A DNA stretch of 64,000 nucleotides from Cyanobium usitatum str. Tous (lineage in GTDB: Bacteria > Cyanobacteriota > Cyanobacteriia > PCC-6307 > Cyanobiaceae), in the NCBI RefSeq assembly GCF_963920485.1, contig NZ_OY986431.1, positions 2,592,681-2,656,680 on the forward strand. Direction: 5' to 3'. Positions within the stretch are counted from its first letter, which is position 1. The number at the start of each line of letters is the position of its first letter. Positions 25,499 through 35,698 of this stretch are shown here, piece after piece. The position numbers and the translations under genes were made by a program. The notes beneath the pieces are model-generated. The model was given only the letters and a program-made list of their open reading frames with translations, had not been told where the DNA came from and made no database searches.

Positions 25499-27004
25499 AT
25501 GCCCAAAATTTGGCACGGCATTTTAGCTGTGCTGCCAGTATTGTTAGCGCCACCCCTTTGCGCTCAGTCTGTTTATAAGATTGAGGGCTTTTCTGCTCCC
25601 CAGGTTCGTCCTCAAACTTTGACCGCTGAGCTTGAAGCCCAGCTGAGAGGTTTACAGGGTGAAATCGATGCACGTAGTAAAAGTTTTACTCTCTCCCAGG
25701 CGCTAGAGATGGGGTTGCTTAACAGTCCTCAGTTGGCTGCAACTTATGCTGAGATTCAAGGCCAGCAATGGAATCTTGTTGCCGTAAGGCGCCAGTGGTA
25801 TCCAACACTGAGTGCATCCTCAGAACCTTTTGTGCCGGGTCGTCGCTTTGGTTCCAGCAATAGCACTTTTCGAGATGGTGCTCAAGTAGATGATAATTCG
25901 GCCACTACAGCAACCAATATTGGCCTCACTGTTGGCTGGACATTCTTTGATCCCAGTAGAGGATCAAGTATTAACGCGGCAAGTGAGAACCTTAAACGCC
26001 AGCAATTGTTGTTTGACGTTAGCGCTCGCAACCTTGTCCTTGAAATCCAGCAAGTCTATTACAGCCTCCAGGAGCAGAGGTTACTGATAGAAGCATACGC
26101 AGATATTCTCAAGGCAACAACGCGCCAGGTTCAGATAACAGAAGCTCAGTTCAACAATGGATTGATTAATATCGCAGACGTTGAGCAGATTCGAACTCAG
26201 CAGTTTGCGACCCTGAGCACCTTAATAAATGCTTATCGCCAGTTCATTGACGCTTCTTCGCGCCTTGCGCAGGTAATTGCTATGCCACCAGGAGCTCTTG
26301 TGACCCCGAGCGATGGGTTGCAGGCATTGGGTGATTGGCCTGAGGCCTTGCAGCCAACTATTGAACAGGCCCTAAATCTGCGCGAGGAAATCAAAGCAAG
26401 TCTGGCCGAAGCAGCTAGTGCGCGCTGGAGTGCAACTGCACTGTTCAATACTTATTGGCCGCGTTTCAGCCTGGGAGCGAATGGACAATATGGGAATATA
26501 AACAATGATCAGACCCAGTCGTCACAGCAGGGCAATGTCACTACCAATACTCGCATCACCAACTGGAGTGGAGGCTTCGGTTTGGGTTTTACTTGGCAGT
26601 TCTTTGATGGCGGCATTAACGCAGCTCAATCAGAGGTACAGAAAGCACTCGGCAGGCGAGCGAGTGATCAGGCAGCCCTAGATCGCTTGATTGTTACCCG
26701 GGAAGTGGAGCAGGCATATACGGCTTACAAAACCAGTCAGTTGGCGATGAAGAGTAGTGAAGCTCAGGTTACCTCGGCTCGAGCGGCAGCAGCCGCGGTG
26801 CGTGCGCGATTCGATGTAGGTGTGAGTGATATGTCTTCATTGGTGGTGGCATTGAATCAGGCCATCAATGCTGCCAGTAATTACGCTTCATCTGTGAGGG
26901 ATTACAACGGTTCGATTGCGGCATTGTTTCGTAGCTCAGCCCGTTGGCCAGCTAACACCCAACCGTTGCTGAATCAGCGGGTTGTCACGCTCCGCAAGCA
27001 ATGA
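25499..27004 (+). CDS. TolC-family outer membrane export channel
   Basis: 501 residues with a signal peptide (PKIWHGILAVLPVLLAPPLCAQS). Two long helical repeats follow, each with the outer-membrane-efflux pattern: SFTLSQALEMGLLNSPQLAATYAEIQGQQW... and the second ALNLREEIKASLAEAASARW..., with beta-strand segments such as IGLTVGWTFFDPSR and FGLGFTWQFFDGGINAAQSEV that form the barrel. It should carry the peptide product across the outer membrane, working with the adaptor and ABC transporters downstream. It begins the export operon; the adaptor gene starts 80 nt later. Confidence 0.92.
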   Translation: MPKIWHGILAVLPVLLAPPLCAQSVYKIEGFSAPQVRPQTLTAELEAQLRGLQGEIDARSKSFTLSQALEMGLLNSPQLAATYAEIQGQQWNLVAVRRQWYPTLSASSEPFVPGRRFGSSNSTFRDGAQVDDNSATTATNIGLTVGWTFFDPSRGSSINAASENLKRQQLLFDVSARNLVLEIQQVYYSLQEQRLLIEAYADILKATTRQVQITEAQFNNGLINIADVEQIRTQQFATLSTLINAYRQFIDASSRLAQVIAMPPGALVTPSDGLQALGDWPEALQPTIEQALNLREEIKASLAEAASARWSATALFNTYWPRFSLGANGQYGNINNDQTQSSQQGNVTTNTRITNWSGGFGLGFTWQFFDGGINAAQSEVQKALGRRASDQAALDRLIVTREVEQAYTAYKTSQLAMKSSEAQVTSARAAAAAVRARFDVGVSDMSSLVVALNQAINAASNYASSVRDYNGSIAALFRSSARWPANTQPLLNQRVVTLRKQ

Positions 27005-27084
27005 AAAATATGCAACATGGCTGAGCAGTAAACCGATCTTATACCTTTCTACAAGCTCCGTACCCCCTCTCCGCTCCTCGATCG

Positions 27085-28674
27085 ATGACATCGCGAGACC
27101 CTGATTCCAACCCTAGCCAGACAACCGAGGAAAGTTCTTCCTCGAGTCGTGCAGCGGATCGTTTCGGAATTTTTGAGAAAGTTGCCTTGGAACGGCTTCG
27201 GGCTGGAGCCGATGCAACTAAGCCTGCATCATTTTTACCTCTGCCAGTGAGGTTGACAGCTATTGCTGCGGCATCCATTGCGGGGCTAGGTGTCCTGTGG
27301 GCTGTGTTTGCTCGGGTGCCGGTGCAGGTTAATGGCATCGGTGTTTTTGTGTGCATGTGTACTACGCCGCGCAGTCAGATCAGAAGTTTAGAAGCTCCTA
27401 CATCCGGAATCCTGCACTACCAGGTAAGTGGGTTTGGGCCTAACACTTTGCCTGAAGAGCAGAGAGAGCGTAATGACGTGCTACGCCAGCTTGGACTTAT
27501 TCAAACAGGCTCGCTATATACTGAGGTGTACGATGCCGCTAGGTTGAAATCTTTGGTTGAGTTGGCTTTGGCTCCAAGCCAAGGTCTGGTTCTTGACCTG
27601 TCGGCCCCAGTTCAATCTTTACCTATGCAAATAGGAAAGTTGGAACGGGATAACGCGCCACCTGTTGTGAGCTATCCGGGAGGGACCGTACTTGCCCGAA
27701 TTGAGGATCAATCTGCCAAGGAAGCCTTGACCTCGTCTCTGGTTAGCATTTTGCCCACAGAAAGTATGTTGCGTCAGCAGCAAACGGGTAGAACAGAGCG
27801 TGCAGGCCGATTGGGCGGCCTCAATGCTTTGCAAGCAAATCAGCGATCATCCATTGAGAGGGAGCTTAATCAAAGGAGAGAATTATACCAACGCTACGTG
27901 AAGCTTTGGAAGCAAGGATACCTACCAAGTACGGCTGTATTGGAGGAGCAGTCGCGTATTAATTCCCTGGAAAGTCAACTGCTTAACGCGAAATCCACGC
28001 AAATAAGCACGAAGATGAGTCGCGATGATCAGATTGAACAGTCGAAGCAGGCAGCGGTTTCCAATCTTGATAGTCGAAACAAGCTTCAAAGTCAATTGGC
28101 TGCTTATTTGAGCCGGACAACTGTCTTCGCCCCAGTCAAAGGCATTTATCTTTTGAGTCGAAACTTCTTCAACGGCAGCTTTGTGAAGCAGGGCCAAGAG
28201 TTACTTGTTTATACAACAACACCCCCCTACCTTCCGGGTACTATCCCAGTGTTCCTGGATCCTGCCACCGCGCAACAGGTCGTAGAAGGTATGTCGGTGT
28301 TAGTTACTCCCAAGGGTATATCCAGGGCTCAATATGGAGGCATTCCTGGTAAAGTGATTGAGGTCAGTAAGCAACCACTCGACAGTGATGGGTTGATGGG
28401 TGCTCTACAGAGTCGCGCTTTGGTGCCCCCGATTCAGCAGAGTGTCCCTGCTCCCTATCTCGTGCGTGTACAGCTGGAGAAATCCACCCCAGCAGAATGT
28501 AACCAGGCAAGCAGTTATGGCTGTTACCGTTGGAGCTCTGGTCGGCGACCTCCCCAGCCAGTACGCATTACCAGCCTGGCTGACGTACAGATCACTACTG
28601 TGCATCTGAGGCCGATCGAGTTTGTGATGCCGGCGCTCCGTCGCGCGATGGGCTTGGTGGTAGACAACACATGA
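27085..28674 (+). CDS. HlyD-like membrane fusion protein of NHLP-type peptide export
   Basis: 529 residues. A cytoplasmic N-terminal segment of about 50 residues is followed by one membrane helix (LTAIAAASIAGLGVLWAVFARV) and a periplasmic adaptor with a long coiled coil (about residues 250-340, ERELNQRRELYQRYVKLWKQGYLPS...EEQSRINSLESQL) and a C-terminal barrel region. The pattern matches the NHLP bacteriocin secretion proteins encoded with Nif11 or nitrile-hydratase-leader peptides. It bridges the ABC transporter and the TolC-like channel. The ATGA overlap with the peptidase-ABC gene shows cotranslation. Confidence 0.88.
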   Translation: MTSRDPDSNPSQTTEESSSSSRAADRFGIFEKVALERLRAGADATKPASFLPLPVRLTAIAAASIAGLGVLWAVFARVPVQVNGIGVFVCMCTTPRSQIRSLEAPTSGILHYQVSGFGPNTLPEEQRERNDVLRQLGLIQTGSLYTEVYDAARLKSLVELALAPSQGLVLDLSAPVQSLPMQIGKLERDNAPPVVSYPGGTVLARIEDQSAKEALTSSLVSILPTESMLRQQQTGRTERAGRLGGLNALQANQRSSIERELNQRRELYQRYVKLWKQGYLPSTAVLEEQSRINSLESQLLNAKSTQISTKMSRDDQIEQSKQAAVSNLDSRNKLQSQLAAYLSRTTVFAPVKGIYLLSRNFFNGSFVKQGQELLVYTTTPPYLPGTIPVFLDPATAQQVVEGMSVLVTPKGISRAQYGGIPGKVIEVSKQPLDSDGLMGALQSRALVPPIQQSVPAPYLVRVQLEKSTPAECNQASSYGCYRWSSGRRPPQPVRITSLADVQITTVHLRPIEFVMPALRRAMGLVVDNT

Positions 28675-30860
28675 AGCGTTCTCGCCGGGTTGTTACACCC
28701 ACTGTTTTACAGTACGAAGCGGTTGAATGCGGAGCTGCCAGCCTCAAGATCGTGCTTGGTTACTGGGGCAAAATTTTGCCTTTGGCCCAACTGCGTGAGC
28801 TTTGCGGGATCAGCCGTGATGGTGTGACTGCCCTGCAGCTAAAACAGGCTGCCCAACTTGTTGGGCTTGAAGTGAAAGCATTTGGTCGCGCTGCTGAAGC
28901 CCTGCGCACCTCGGGTTCATTTCCCTGCATCATTTTCTGGAATTTCAATCACTTTTTAGTTCTTGAGGGCTTCGAGCATGGACGGGCTTATCTGAGTGAT
29001 CCTGCTTTTGGCAGGCGCAGCGTCGACTGGGAAGAATTTCAGACAAGCTTCACCGGTATTGTGCTGGAGCTTCTTCCAGGAGCTGGTTTCAGCCCAGGAG
29101 GCCGGGATCCAAGCCTTTATCGCTGGGTGCCAAGCTTGCTTGCTCCCTACCGCAGCCTGTTGCCCTGGCTTGCCCTGGTTTCACTTTTTGGAGCTCTGCC
29201 AGAATTATTCATAGCTGGAGCCACCAGCCAGTTCATCGATGGCTTTCTGCAGGAAGGGCGTGAAAACATCGGCATTCCGGTGATTTGGATCACATCAGTT
29301 GCTGTTGTGGTACTGATTGGAATGCTTAACCTGCAAAAGCTGATTCTACGCAGTCTTGCGAATCAGTTGCTTAAGCGTATTAGCAGCATGCTCTATATTT
29401 CGCTATTCAGCCTTCCCTATCGCTATTTTGTTCAGCGTATGAGTGGAGAGCTTGCAACCAGGCTGATTCTTCCATTCTCGCTTGTGCAGCTCGGCGTAAG
29501 TGGAGTCATCGATTTCGTGCTGTCACTTGGGTCAGGCCTGATTGCCCTTGTTGTGGGTTTGTTGATTTCTCCCTGGTTGTCTTTGTTCACAATTTTGATA
29601 GCGGGTGGCAACTCTGCTTTCACTCTATGGGTTAGGGAAGTGCGTAAAAGTGATAACTATAAGTTGGCGATGCTTCAGGGAAAAGCGCAGGGCACAGGCA
29701 TTTATGTGATTCAATGCATTGAAAGTATTAAGGCAAGTGGTCTCGAAAATGAATCATTTATGCAATGGTCTGCAAATTTCAATGACGCCTTGGCTGAACT
29801 GCAAAAACAATCTCTTGCTGCGGCCGTAGTTGGCTTGGTTGGTTCTACTTCCGGGTTCTTGTTGCGTTGTGGAGTCATCCTGCTCGGCGGTATCTTGATC
29901 ATTTTGGGTCAGAACAGTCTTGGTGAACTCATGGCCTTTCAATTTCTGATGGGCATGATTCAAGCACCACTGCAGCAGTTGAGTCTTCTCAGTAACCAGC
30001 TACAACAGCTTGATGGTGATGTGGGGCGTATCAACGATGTTATTGATAGCGAAGTCGATCCGATGGTTCGCAGTTTTAGGATCACTTCTGATGTGAAGGA
30101 TGACCAGCGTCAGCTGGCCGGACGGATTGAGTTAAGTGAATTGGTTTATCAGTTCAGTTCAACGACACCCTTAATGTTCTCTGGCATTAACTTTACTCTT
30201 GAAGCTGGTCAACACCTAGCTATTGTTGGGGGTAGTGGATCTGGCAAATCCACATTGCTGCGCTTGCTGGCTGGCCTTTATAGGCCCACCCAAGGATCTA
30301 TCCTTTATGACGGCCGTGATTGGCTGGGCTGGGACGATCCAACAATGCGCAATTCGATTGCCCTAGTCTCCCAGGATGTGTTTCTATTCCCAGCCACCCT
30401 AGAGCAGAACTTAAGCTTGTGGGATCCACGTTTTAGTTCTGCTGAAGCGTTGACTGCTTTGAATCAGGCAGGCCTTCTCGACGATCTTGGTGGTGCCGGA
30501 GCTCTGTCACTGCATTTGGGTGAAGGTGGTGCAAATCTCAGTGGCGGACAACGCCAGCGTGTGGAGATTGCCAGGGCACTGCTGCGTCAGCCCACCTTGC
30601 TGCTGATGGATGAGGCAACCAGTTCCCTGGATGATCGTCGTGAGCGACAGATTCTTGCTGCAGTTAAAAGCCAGCCACGAACCTTGGTCACAGTGGCTCA
30701 TCGAATGTATGGAGCGCAGATCAGCGACTGGGTGATTGTGCTTGATCAAGGTCAGTTGGTAGAACAGGGTCCGCCTGGAGTGCTGGCCCAATCGGGGAGT
30801 TTCTACCAGCGACTATTGGAAGCCGAGTTGTTCAGTGTCGTTGGAGGGCCCAACTCATGA
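28671..30860 (+). CDS. C39 peptidase-containing ABC transporter (PCAT, NHLP type)
   Basis: 729 residues in three parts. The N-terminal C39 peptidase has Cys20 (YEAVECGAASLKIVLGYWG), His94 (WNFNHFLVLEG) and Asp110 (LSDPAFG), so it should be active and cut after double-glycine leaders. A six-helix exporter domain follows (about 165-430), then an ATPase with Walker A VGGSGSGKSTLLRLL, signature NLSGGQRQRVEIARAL and Walker B LLLMDEATSSLDD. It would remove the Nif11 leaders of the three precursor peptides and export the cores. Overlaps at both ends (ATGA) put it in one operon with the adaptor and the second ABC protein. Confidence 0.95.
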   Translation: MKRSRRVVTPTVLQYEAVECGAASLKIVLGYWGKILPLAQLRELCGISRDGVTALQLKQAAQLVGLEVKAFGRAAEALRTSGSFPCIIFWNFNHFLVLEGFEHGRAYLSDPAFGRRSVDWEEFQTSFTGIVLELLPGAGFSPGGRDPSLYRWVPSLLAPYRSLLPWLALVSLFGALPELFIAGATSQFIDGFLQEGRENIGIPVIWITSVAVVVLIGMLNLQKLILRSLANQLLKRISSMLYISLFSLPYRYFVQRMSGELATRLILPFSLVQLGVSGVIDFVLSLGSGLIALVVGLLISPWLSLFTILIAGGNSAFTLWVREVRKSDNYKLAMLQGKAQGTGIYVIQCIESIKASGLENESFMQWSANFNDALAELQKQSLAAAVVGLVGSTSGFLLRCGVILLGGILIILGQNSLGELMAFQFLMGMIQAPLQQLSLLSNQLQQLDGDVGRINDVIDSEVDPMVRSFRITSDVKDDQRQLAGRIELSELVYQFSSTTPLMFSGINFTLEAGQHLAIVGGSGSGKSTLLRLLAGLYRPTQGSILYDGRDWLGWDDPTMRNSIALVSQDVFLFPATLEQNLSLWDPRFSSAEALTALNQAGLLDDLGGAGALSLHLGEGGANLSGGQRQRVEIARALLRQPTLLLMDEATSSLDDRRERQILAAVKSQPRTLVTVAHRMYGAQISDWVIVLDQGQLVEQGPPGVLAQSGSFYQRLLEAELFSVVGGPNS

Positions 30861-33022
30861 CGCTTTCCCAAACACGCCAGGACGCTCTTCTTCGCGGCGT
30901 ATCTGTTGTTCAGCAGGATTTGCCTCACCAAGGGCTACTCAGCGCTGAGGGAGGTGATCCAGCCTGTACCGCTTTGGCTTATGCCATGTTGATACTTGGC
31001 GACAAAAGAAAAATAGCTTCTGTAAAGGGTGATTTCGGCACTCTACTGGAGGCTAACAACATAGCTCATCGCGATGTTAAAACGCCAGCAGATTTGGTTC
31101 TCTCTACGCGAGCCATGCTGATTGTTTTTGCTAAGAACGACGGTCGGCCGCTTTCAGTCCATCGGCTTGGCGCAAAGACCGTCGTTTTTGATCCTCTTAG
31201 CGGTCAAAGGCAACCTTTGGATACTGGCTTGGCGCTTAAGCCCTATGCCTACGAGCTCTATGCATCCCTGCCAGTGCCGCTGAATTCGCTTTGGCAGTTG
31301 CTTAGATTTGGATTAGGTACAAATATATCTCCGCTATTGTTGGTTGTATTCAGTGCGCTAGTGGTTGCGATTTTCAACCTCAGCATACCCGTTCTTACTT
31401 CGTTCTTGGTTGGTACTGTTCTGCCGCTTGGGGATCTACAACTGCTTGTTGAGACTTCCTTAGTAGTCCTTTTGATTGCATTGTGCACTGTGGTTTCACA
31501 GGGTTTTAGCAGTTTGGCAATGGTCCGGATGGAGTCCCTTGTGAATTTGCGACTTGAGGCTGGGGTCTGGAGCCATCTGCTGCGTCTGCCATTGCAGTTT
31601 TTCCAGAAGCTAGGTACCGCAGACCTTCTTGCCCGGGTTGGATCGATTAGTCAGATGCGTCAACTTGTGAGCAGCGGTCTTTTGACTGCTGGGCTTGGCT
31701 TGTTGTTTTCAATCACTAATCTCATAATGATGTTTGTCTATCAGAGCCAGCTGGCTTGGGTAGCGGCAGCATTTAGTCTTCTCAGTGCGGTGGTTATGGT
31801 TTTGCTGGTATTACAGGCAGCAAAGTTTGAACAACCCCTGCAAGAGGGACGGGCTCGCGTGAGTGACATGGGATTGCAGGGGGCGGTGGGTATGCCGCAG
31901 ATTCGAGTTAGTGGCAGTGAGCCTTTTGTATTTGAGCAGTGGATTCGTAAGGTGGTGGGGCTTGGCGGGCTGATGCGCCGTGTGTCGCTGGCGAACGATT
32001 CCTTGGAGATCCTTGCTCGTGTGCTCACTCCGCTTGGGCAAGTTGTGATGTTTGTCGCGTTGGTGTGGATGTTGCATCAGGCAAAGACCCAACCATCGAT
32101 GGCTGGTGGACCTGGAGCATTGAGTGCAAACCAACTAGTAGCCGCGTTTGTTGCTTTTCAGGCAGCGTATATCTCCTTCAACAGCCAGTTATCAGGCCTT
32201 GCAGTGCAGGTCGCAAACACGGTGGCTCAGCTCGTGGTGCTATGGAAGCGTAGCTGCGTAGTGATGTTTGCTAGCCCTGAAGCTGGTTCAGGTGAGGCCA
32301 CTCAGATGCATGAGGTTGTCGGAAAAATTGAGCTGGTGAATCTTAAGGTTCGTTATCCCGATGCTCCGCTACCTTTGCTCGAGGAGATTAATCTGACTAT
32401 CCCGCAGGGAGGATACACTGCAATTACTGGGGTCTCAGGCTGCGGTAAAACAACTCTTCTACGTTGCTTGCTTCGGCTGATGGAGCTTGAGGCCGGTGTG
32501 ATCAATATTGACGGCGTTGACCTAACCCAGTTGGCTGTGCGTCAGTACCGGCGCCAGCTGGGTGTGGTGCTTCAAAATGCACCTCTGCCTACTGGTTCAA
32601 TTTACGAGATTGTTCGCGCGGGTAGGGCTTATAGCCATGAAGAGATTTGGAAGGCACTTGATCAGGCATCAGTGGCTGCTGATGTGGAGCGGATGCCAAT
32701 GCAGTTGGAAACGATAATTAGTGAGGGGGCGATGGGCATTTCTGGTGGCCAACGTCAGCGCCTCTCACTGGCAAGAGCACTTGTTGGCCAGCCCAAAATA
32801 TTACTTTTAGATGAGGCAACTAGTGCTCTCGATGCTCCTACCCAAGCTGCGGTTACACGCACACTTGAGTCCATGGCTATTACTCGTATTGCCATCGCTC
32901 ATCGCTTGTCCACGATCGAGTCGGCTGATCAGATTGCAGTGATATCAAGTGGACGCATTAGCGAGCTGGGAACTTATTCTGAGCTTTCGTGCAAGGTTGG
33001 TGGCTATTTGCAGCGGAGTTAG
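30857..33022 (+). CDS. Second ABC transporter of NHLP type (permease-ATPase)
   Basis: 721 residues. The N-terminal 150 resemble a degenerate peptidase-like region without a catalytic Cys in the expected place. A six-helix exporter domain follows (LLVVFSALVVAIFNLSIPVLTSFLVGT and later helices), then the ATPase with Walker A TGVSGCGKTTLLRCLLRL, signature GISGGQRQRLSLARAL and Walker B ILLLDEATSALDAPTQ. In known NHLP clusters a second such ABC protein accompanies the PCAT, probably as a heterodimer partner. It ends just before a transposase fragment. Confidence 0.92.
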   Translation: MTLSQTRQDALLRGVSVVQQDLPHQGLLSAEGGDPACTALAYAMLILGDKRKIASVKGDFGTLLEANNIAHRDVKTPADLVLSTRAMLIVFAKNDGRPLSVHRLGAKTVVFDPLSGQRQPLDTGLALKPYAYELYASLPVPLNSLWQLLRFGLGTNISPLLLVVFSALVVAIFNLSIPVLTSFLVGTVLPLGDLQLLVETSLVVLLIALCTVVSQGFSSLAMVRMESLVNLRLEAGVWSHLLRLPLQFFQKLGTADLLARVGSISQMRQLVSSGLLTAGLGLLFSITNLIMMFVYQSQLAWVAAAFSLLSAVVMVLLVLQAAKFEQPLQEGRARVSDMGLQGAVGMPQIRVSGSEPFVFEQWIRKVVGLGGLMRRVSLANDSLEILARVLTPLGQVVMFVALVWMLHQAKTQPSMAGGPGALSANQLVAAFVAFQAAYISFNSQLSGLAVQVANTVAQLVVLWKRSCVVMFASPEAGSGEATQMHEVVGKIELVNLKVRYPDAPLPLLEEINLTIPQGGYTAITGVSGCGKTTLLRCLLRLMELEAGVINIDGVDLTQLAVRQYRRQLGVVLQNAPLPTGSIYEIVRAGRAYSHEEIWKALDQASVAADVERMPMQLETIISEGAMGISGGQRQRLSLARALVGQPKILLLDEATSALDAPTQAAVTRTLESMAITRIAIAHRLSTIESADQIAVISSGRISELGTYSELSCKVGGYLQRS

Positions 33023-33057
33023 GGAGACTCTGGAAAACCCAGCCCGGCTGCGCGTCA

Positions 33058-33240
33058 ATGAGCCTGAAATCGCAGGCCAGGACTGGGTTGATGGGTGGCA
33101 AACAGCTTGGCTTCTCTGATTACGCGCTCACCACAGCCAAGAAGCAGACCAATCGGGAGAAGTTTCTCTCTGAGATGGAGGTGGTGGTGCCGTGAGAAGC
33201 GCTCATCGACTTGATCGAGCCCTGCTACCGGAAAAGATAT
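33058..33240 (+). pseudogene. IS5-family transposase 5' fragment
   Basis: MGGKQLGFSDYALTTAKKQ (from 33091) then TNREKFLSEMEVVVP, a stop codon in place of the usual Trp, and EALIDLIEPCYRK is the N-terminus of IS5-group transposases. Similarity stops near 33240. The rest of the element is missing, so this is a dead remnant inserted between the export and modification genes. Confidence 0.75.
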
Positions 33241-33572
33241 CGATACCCACGGAACAATGAGACTTCATCTATTACGCCAACGGGGCCTTGCATGTTGACA
33301 AAATCTGCGGTTGCAAGAAGGCACCACTCTTCCACTGTCTTATCTACTAATGAGCCGAGTTGTCCATCCTCCCAAGACTCTATCTGCAAGCCTTGCTCGC
33401 CTTTAGATGCTGCTCTATGTATTCACTGGGCACTGGTATCTTTATGCATGATAGTTTCTAAAGGGTTGGCTTGCATGAAGGAATGCTCCGCAACCCGTCA
33501 AGCAGGCGATCTATTCATGTGTTGCTTGTACCGCGTCAATCCAGTAGCATTGGCAACTTGGATCCTTTGACA

Positions 33573-34742
33573 ATGGAAGACCTTAAGACATCGCTTCGAA
33601 CTCAATCTGCGTCCAAAACTATTGAACTGGTTAGCCCTTCTCTCGAAGGGCTTGGAATCGTTGGCGTATTTGACCATACAAGTAGCTGCATTCCTGAGCT
33701 TCATGTTTTTGAAGCACTTAGGAAGAACGCTCATTCGGGTTATCTTAATCTTGGCAAGGGGTATACAGCATCAGCTGCTACTGCCTCGGCGATTATGGAA
33801 GGCATTGAGATGAGCCTGATAGAGTCTCCTCTTATTAAAGGCATGCCCTGGGTGAACAGTCTTGATGGCCGAATTGTCCGCTTCCGCGATGCTCGTTACT
33901 GCCTCTCCTCAAATGTCGAGCAACCAATAGTTAACTGCATCCCTTGCAGAGATCTTATTGCTGATACTAAATGCTTTGTTCCAGCCTGTGATGTCTTTTA
34001 TCCCGCAGCGTTGGAGGCGGGGCTGCCACTTAGATCCTTTACCAATGGACTGGCCTCTGGCAATACCGTAGACGAGGCGATGCTGCATGCGCTCTATGAG
34101 CTTATCGAAAGAGATGCCATGCAGTATTGCTTTGATAAACCTGATTCTGTAATACCTGTCTGTTCAGCTTCATTTGGCGATCAACTGCTTGACAACGTTG
34201 TCGATCGACTGGCTGATCAAGGCCATCTTTTGATTCTGCGTTTGTTGCGGTCAAAAGCTGCAGCGGTTTTCGAGGCCACTCTATTCATTAAGTCTCCCGA
34301 CAAAGCATATCAGCTCTTCAACGGATGGGGATGCAATCATAGTCCGTTGATTGCGGCTCGCCGCGCTATTTCGGAAGCTGCGCAGGTATGGCGTATTCAA
34401 GAGGCGATAGAATTGAATACACTTCCAGCGAGCCGGCGCAAGGGTGGATACGTAGTTTCTTCCGATGATTACCTGGCCATGCCTAGGACTCACCTTAATC
34501 CTAAGCCAACTATTGCCGCCATCAATGAAACCACTTTGGATTCTGCTATGGGAATGGTTGGCATGCAAACTACGAACATCGAGTTATCGGTGGATCCCCG
34601 CCTTCTGGTTAGTGACTTGATTTCAAAATTTACGGCAATGAATGTAACGAGCCTCTATTGCGTTGGCCTCAGTCCTGAGAATCTTCCTGTGCACGTAGTT
34701 CGTTGCTTTTCATCTGACTTGGCTTGTCCAATTGGGCTTTAG
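33573..34742 (+). CDS. YcaO-family peptide-modifying ATPase
   Basis: 389 residues from ATG 33573 (upstream alternatives: ATG 33483 or TTG 33471). Three ATP-binding YcaO motifs are present: LGKGYTASAATASAIMEGIEM (about 60-80), SGNTVDEAMLHALYELIERDA (about 162-182) and ARRAISEAAQVWRIQEA (about 262-278). YcaO enzymes use ATP to activate backbone amides and form azolines, thioamides or amidines. No E1-like/ocin-ThiF partner, no TfuA and no McbC/SagB-type dehydrogenase is visible nearby, and the C-terminus (VHVVRCFSSDLACPIGL) lacks the PxPxP tail of many azoline cyclodehydratases. It leads a three-gene operon. The product chemistry is open. Confidence 0.88.
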   Translation: MEDLKTSLRTQSASKTIELVSPSLEGLGIVGVFDHTSSCIPELHVFEALRKNAHSGYLNLGKGYTASAATASAIMEGIEMSLIESPLIKGMPWVNSLDGRIVRFRDARYCLSSNVEQPIVNCIPCRDLIADTKCFVPACDVFYPAALEAGLPLRSFTNGLASGNTVDEAMLHALYELIERDAMQYCFDKPDSVIPVCSASFGDQLLDNVVDRLADQGHLLILRLLRSKAAAVFEATLFIKSPDKAYQLFNGWGCNHSPLIAARRAISEAAQVWRIQEAIELNTLPASRRKGGYVVSSDDYLAMPRTHLNPKPTIAAINETTLDSAMGMVGMQTTNIELSVDPRLLVSDLISKFTAMNVTSLYCVGLSPENLPVHVVRCFSSDLACPIGL

Positions 34743-34768
34743 CGTCTTCAGAACTCTCGATTCGTCTT

Positions 34769-35698
34769 ATGAACCTTTTAGCAAAACTTGCAGTCTTAGC
34801 TCAAGAGTATCCCAGCCTAAGATATGGTGAGCTGCATGACATGCTTTGTGAACAAGGCTGGGTACTAGATCCGCTCAGTGAAGAAGCTCGTAGGCTTGCT
34901 AATCAGGTTCCAGGTTGGAAGGCCTTGTTTATCCTTAATGCGAATGCTCAGCTGTCAGAGCGTAAGCCTAAGTTGTTTCCACAACTAATCCAGACTGGTG
35001 AGTCGCTGTGTAGAGACAACTATGTCTCAAGTCAAGTGATCGACAAGATGCTTTCTCTGTATAAGGGCCAGATTCTGATACGAGGAGATGCACCTCTATA
35101 TCTGGCTGACTACCTGTCAGATCTCAGCCCGGAGCTTTCTCAGTTTCTTGTTGATATTGCAAAGAGTGTAGTCGCAGATCTTATGCACAATGCCCTATTG
35201 CTTGACCAGTCTCTCCTTGGCGAATCTATGGTTCTGCTTATGAACCGTTGTTTGCTGCGTAGAACTTATCCTTGCCATGAAATTAGCCAGATCTCAAAGA
35301 ACAAGAATAATCAGGACTGGCACCAGGATAGTAGCATTGTGTATGGAGGGAGGCCTATGTTGACTGTTTGGATTCCATTGCAAGAGTCTTCTGGTCAGAA
35401 GATACCGGGAATTGAACTTGCTAGTCTTCGCTCGTCCTACTTCTCTTCCTGTTTTGGTGATGGCGTAGCCGACTTGTCAGATGTTTCCAAGGATTTCCCT
35501 GATGAAATCATTTCTACGGTCATTCCACGTCTCAATGCTGGTGGATATGCCGTTTTCAACGGACTAACATATCATCGAACATACGCTAGTGATTGTATGG
35601 CAAGCGCTCGAGATGCTTTGCTGATTAGGATTGCTCCCCGTTCCCATGCAGGCTACTTTCCTGGTGATCGCTCTAAAGATATTGAGTTTAGGTTGTGA
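34769..35698 (+). CDS. Phytanoyl-CoA-dioxygenase-like Fe(II)/2-oxoglutarate oxygenase
   Basis: 309 residues from ATG 34769 (a TTG at 34724 would overlap the YcaO end). The iron-binding triad appears as DWHQDSS (His185, Asp187) and LTYHRTYASD (His269), with Arg281 or the later RIAPR Arg placed to bind 2-oxoglutarate. WIPLQESSGQKIPGIELASL resembles the strand after HxD in the PhyH superfamily. The N-terminal 100 residues are unassigned. Such enzymes hydroxylate or desaturate; in this operon the likely substrate is the precursor peptide or a small tailoring molecule. Its stop overlaps the next start (GTGA). Confidence 0.7.
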   Translation: MNLLAKLAVLAQEYPSLRYGELHDMLCEQGWVLDPLSEEARRLANQVPGWKALFILNANAQLSERKPKLFPQLIQTGESLCRDNYVSSQVIDKMLSLYKGQILIRGDAPLYLADYLSDLSPELSQFLVDIAKSVVADLMHNALLLDQSLLGESMVLLMNRCLLRRTYPCHEISQISKNKNNQDWHQDSSIVYGGRPMLTVWIPLQESSGQKIPGIELASLRSSYFSSCFGDGVADLSDVSKDFPDEIISTVIPRLNAGGYAVFNGLTYHRTYASDCMASARDALLIRIAPRSHAGYFPGDRSKDIEFRL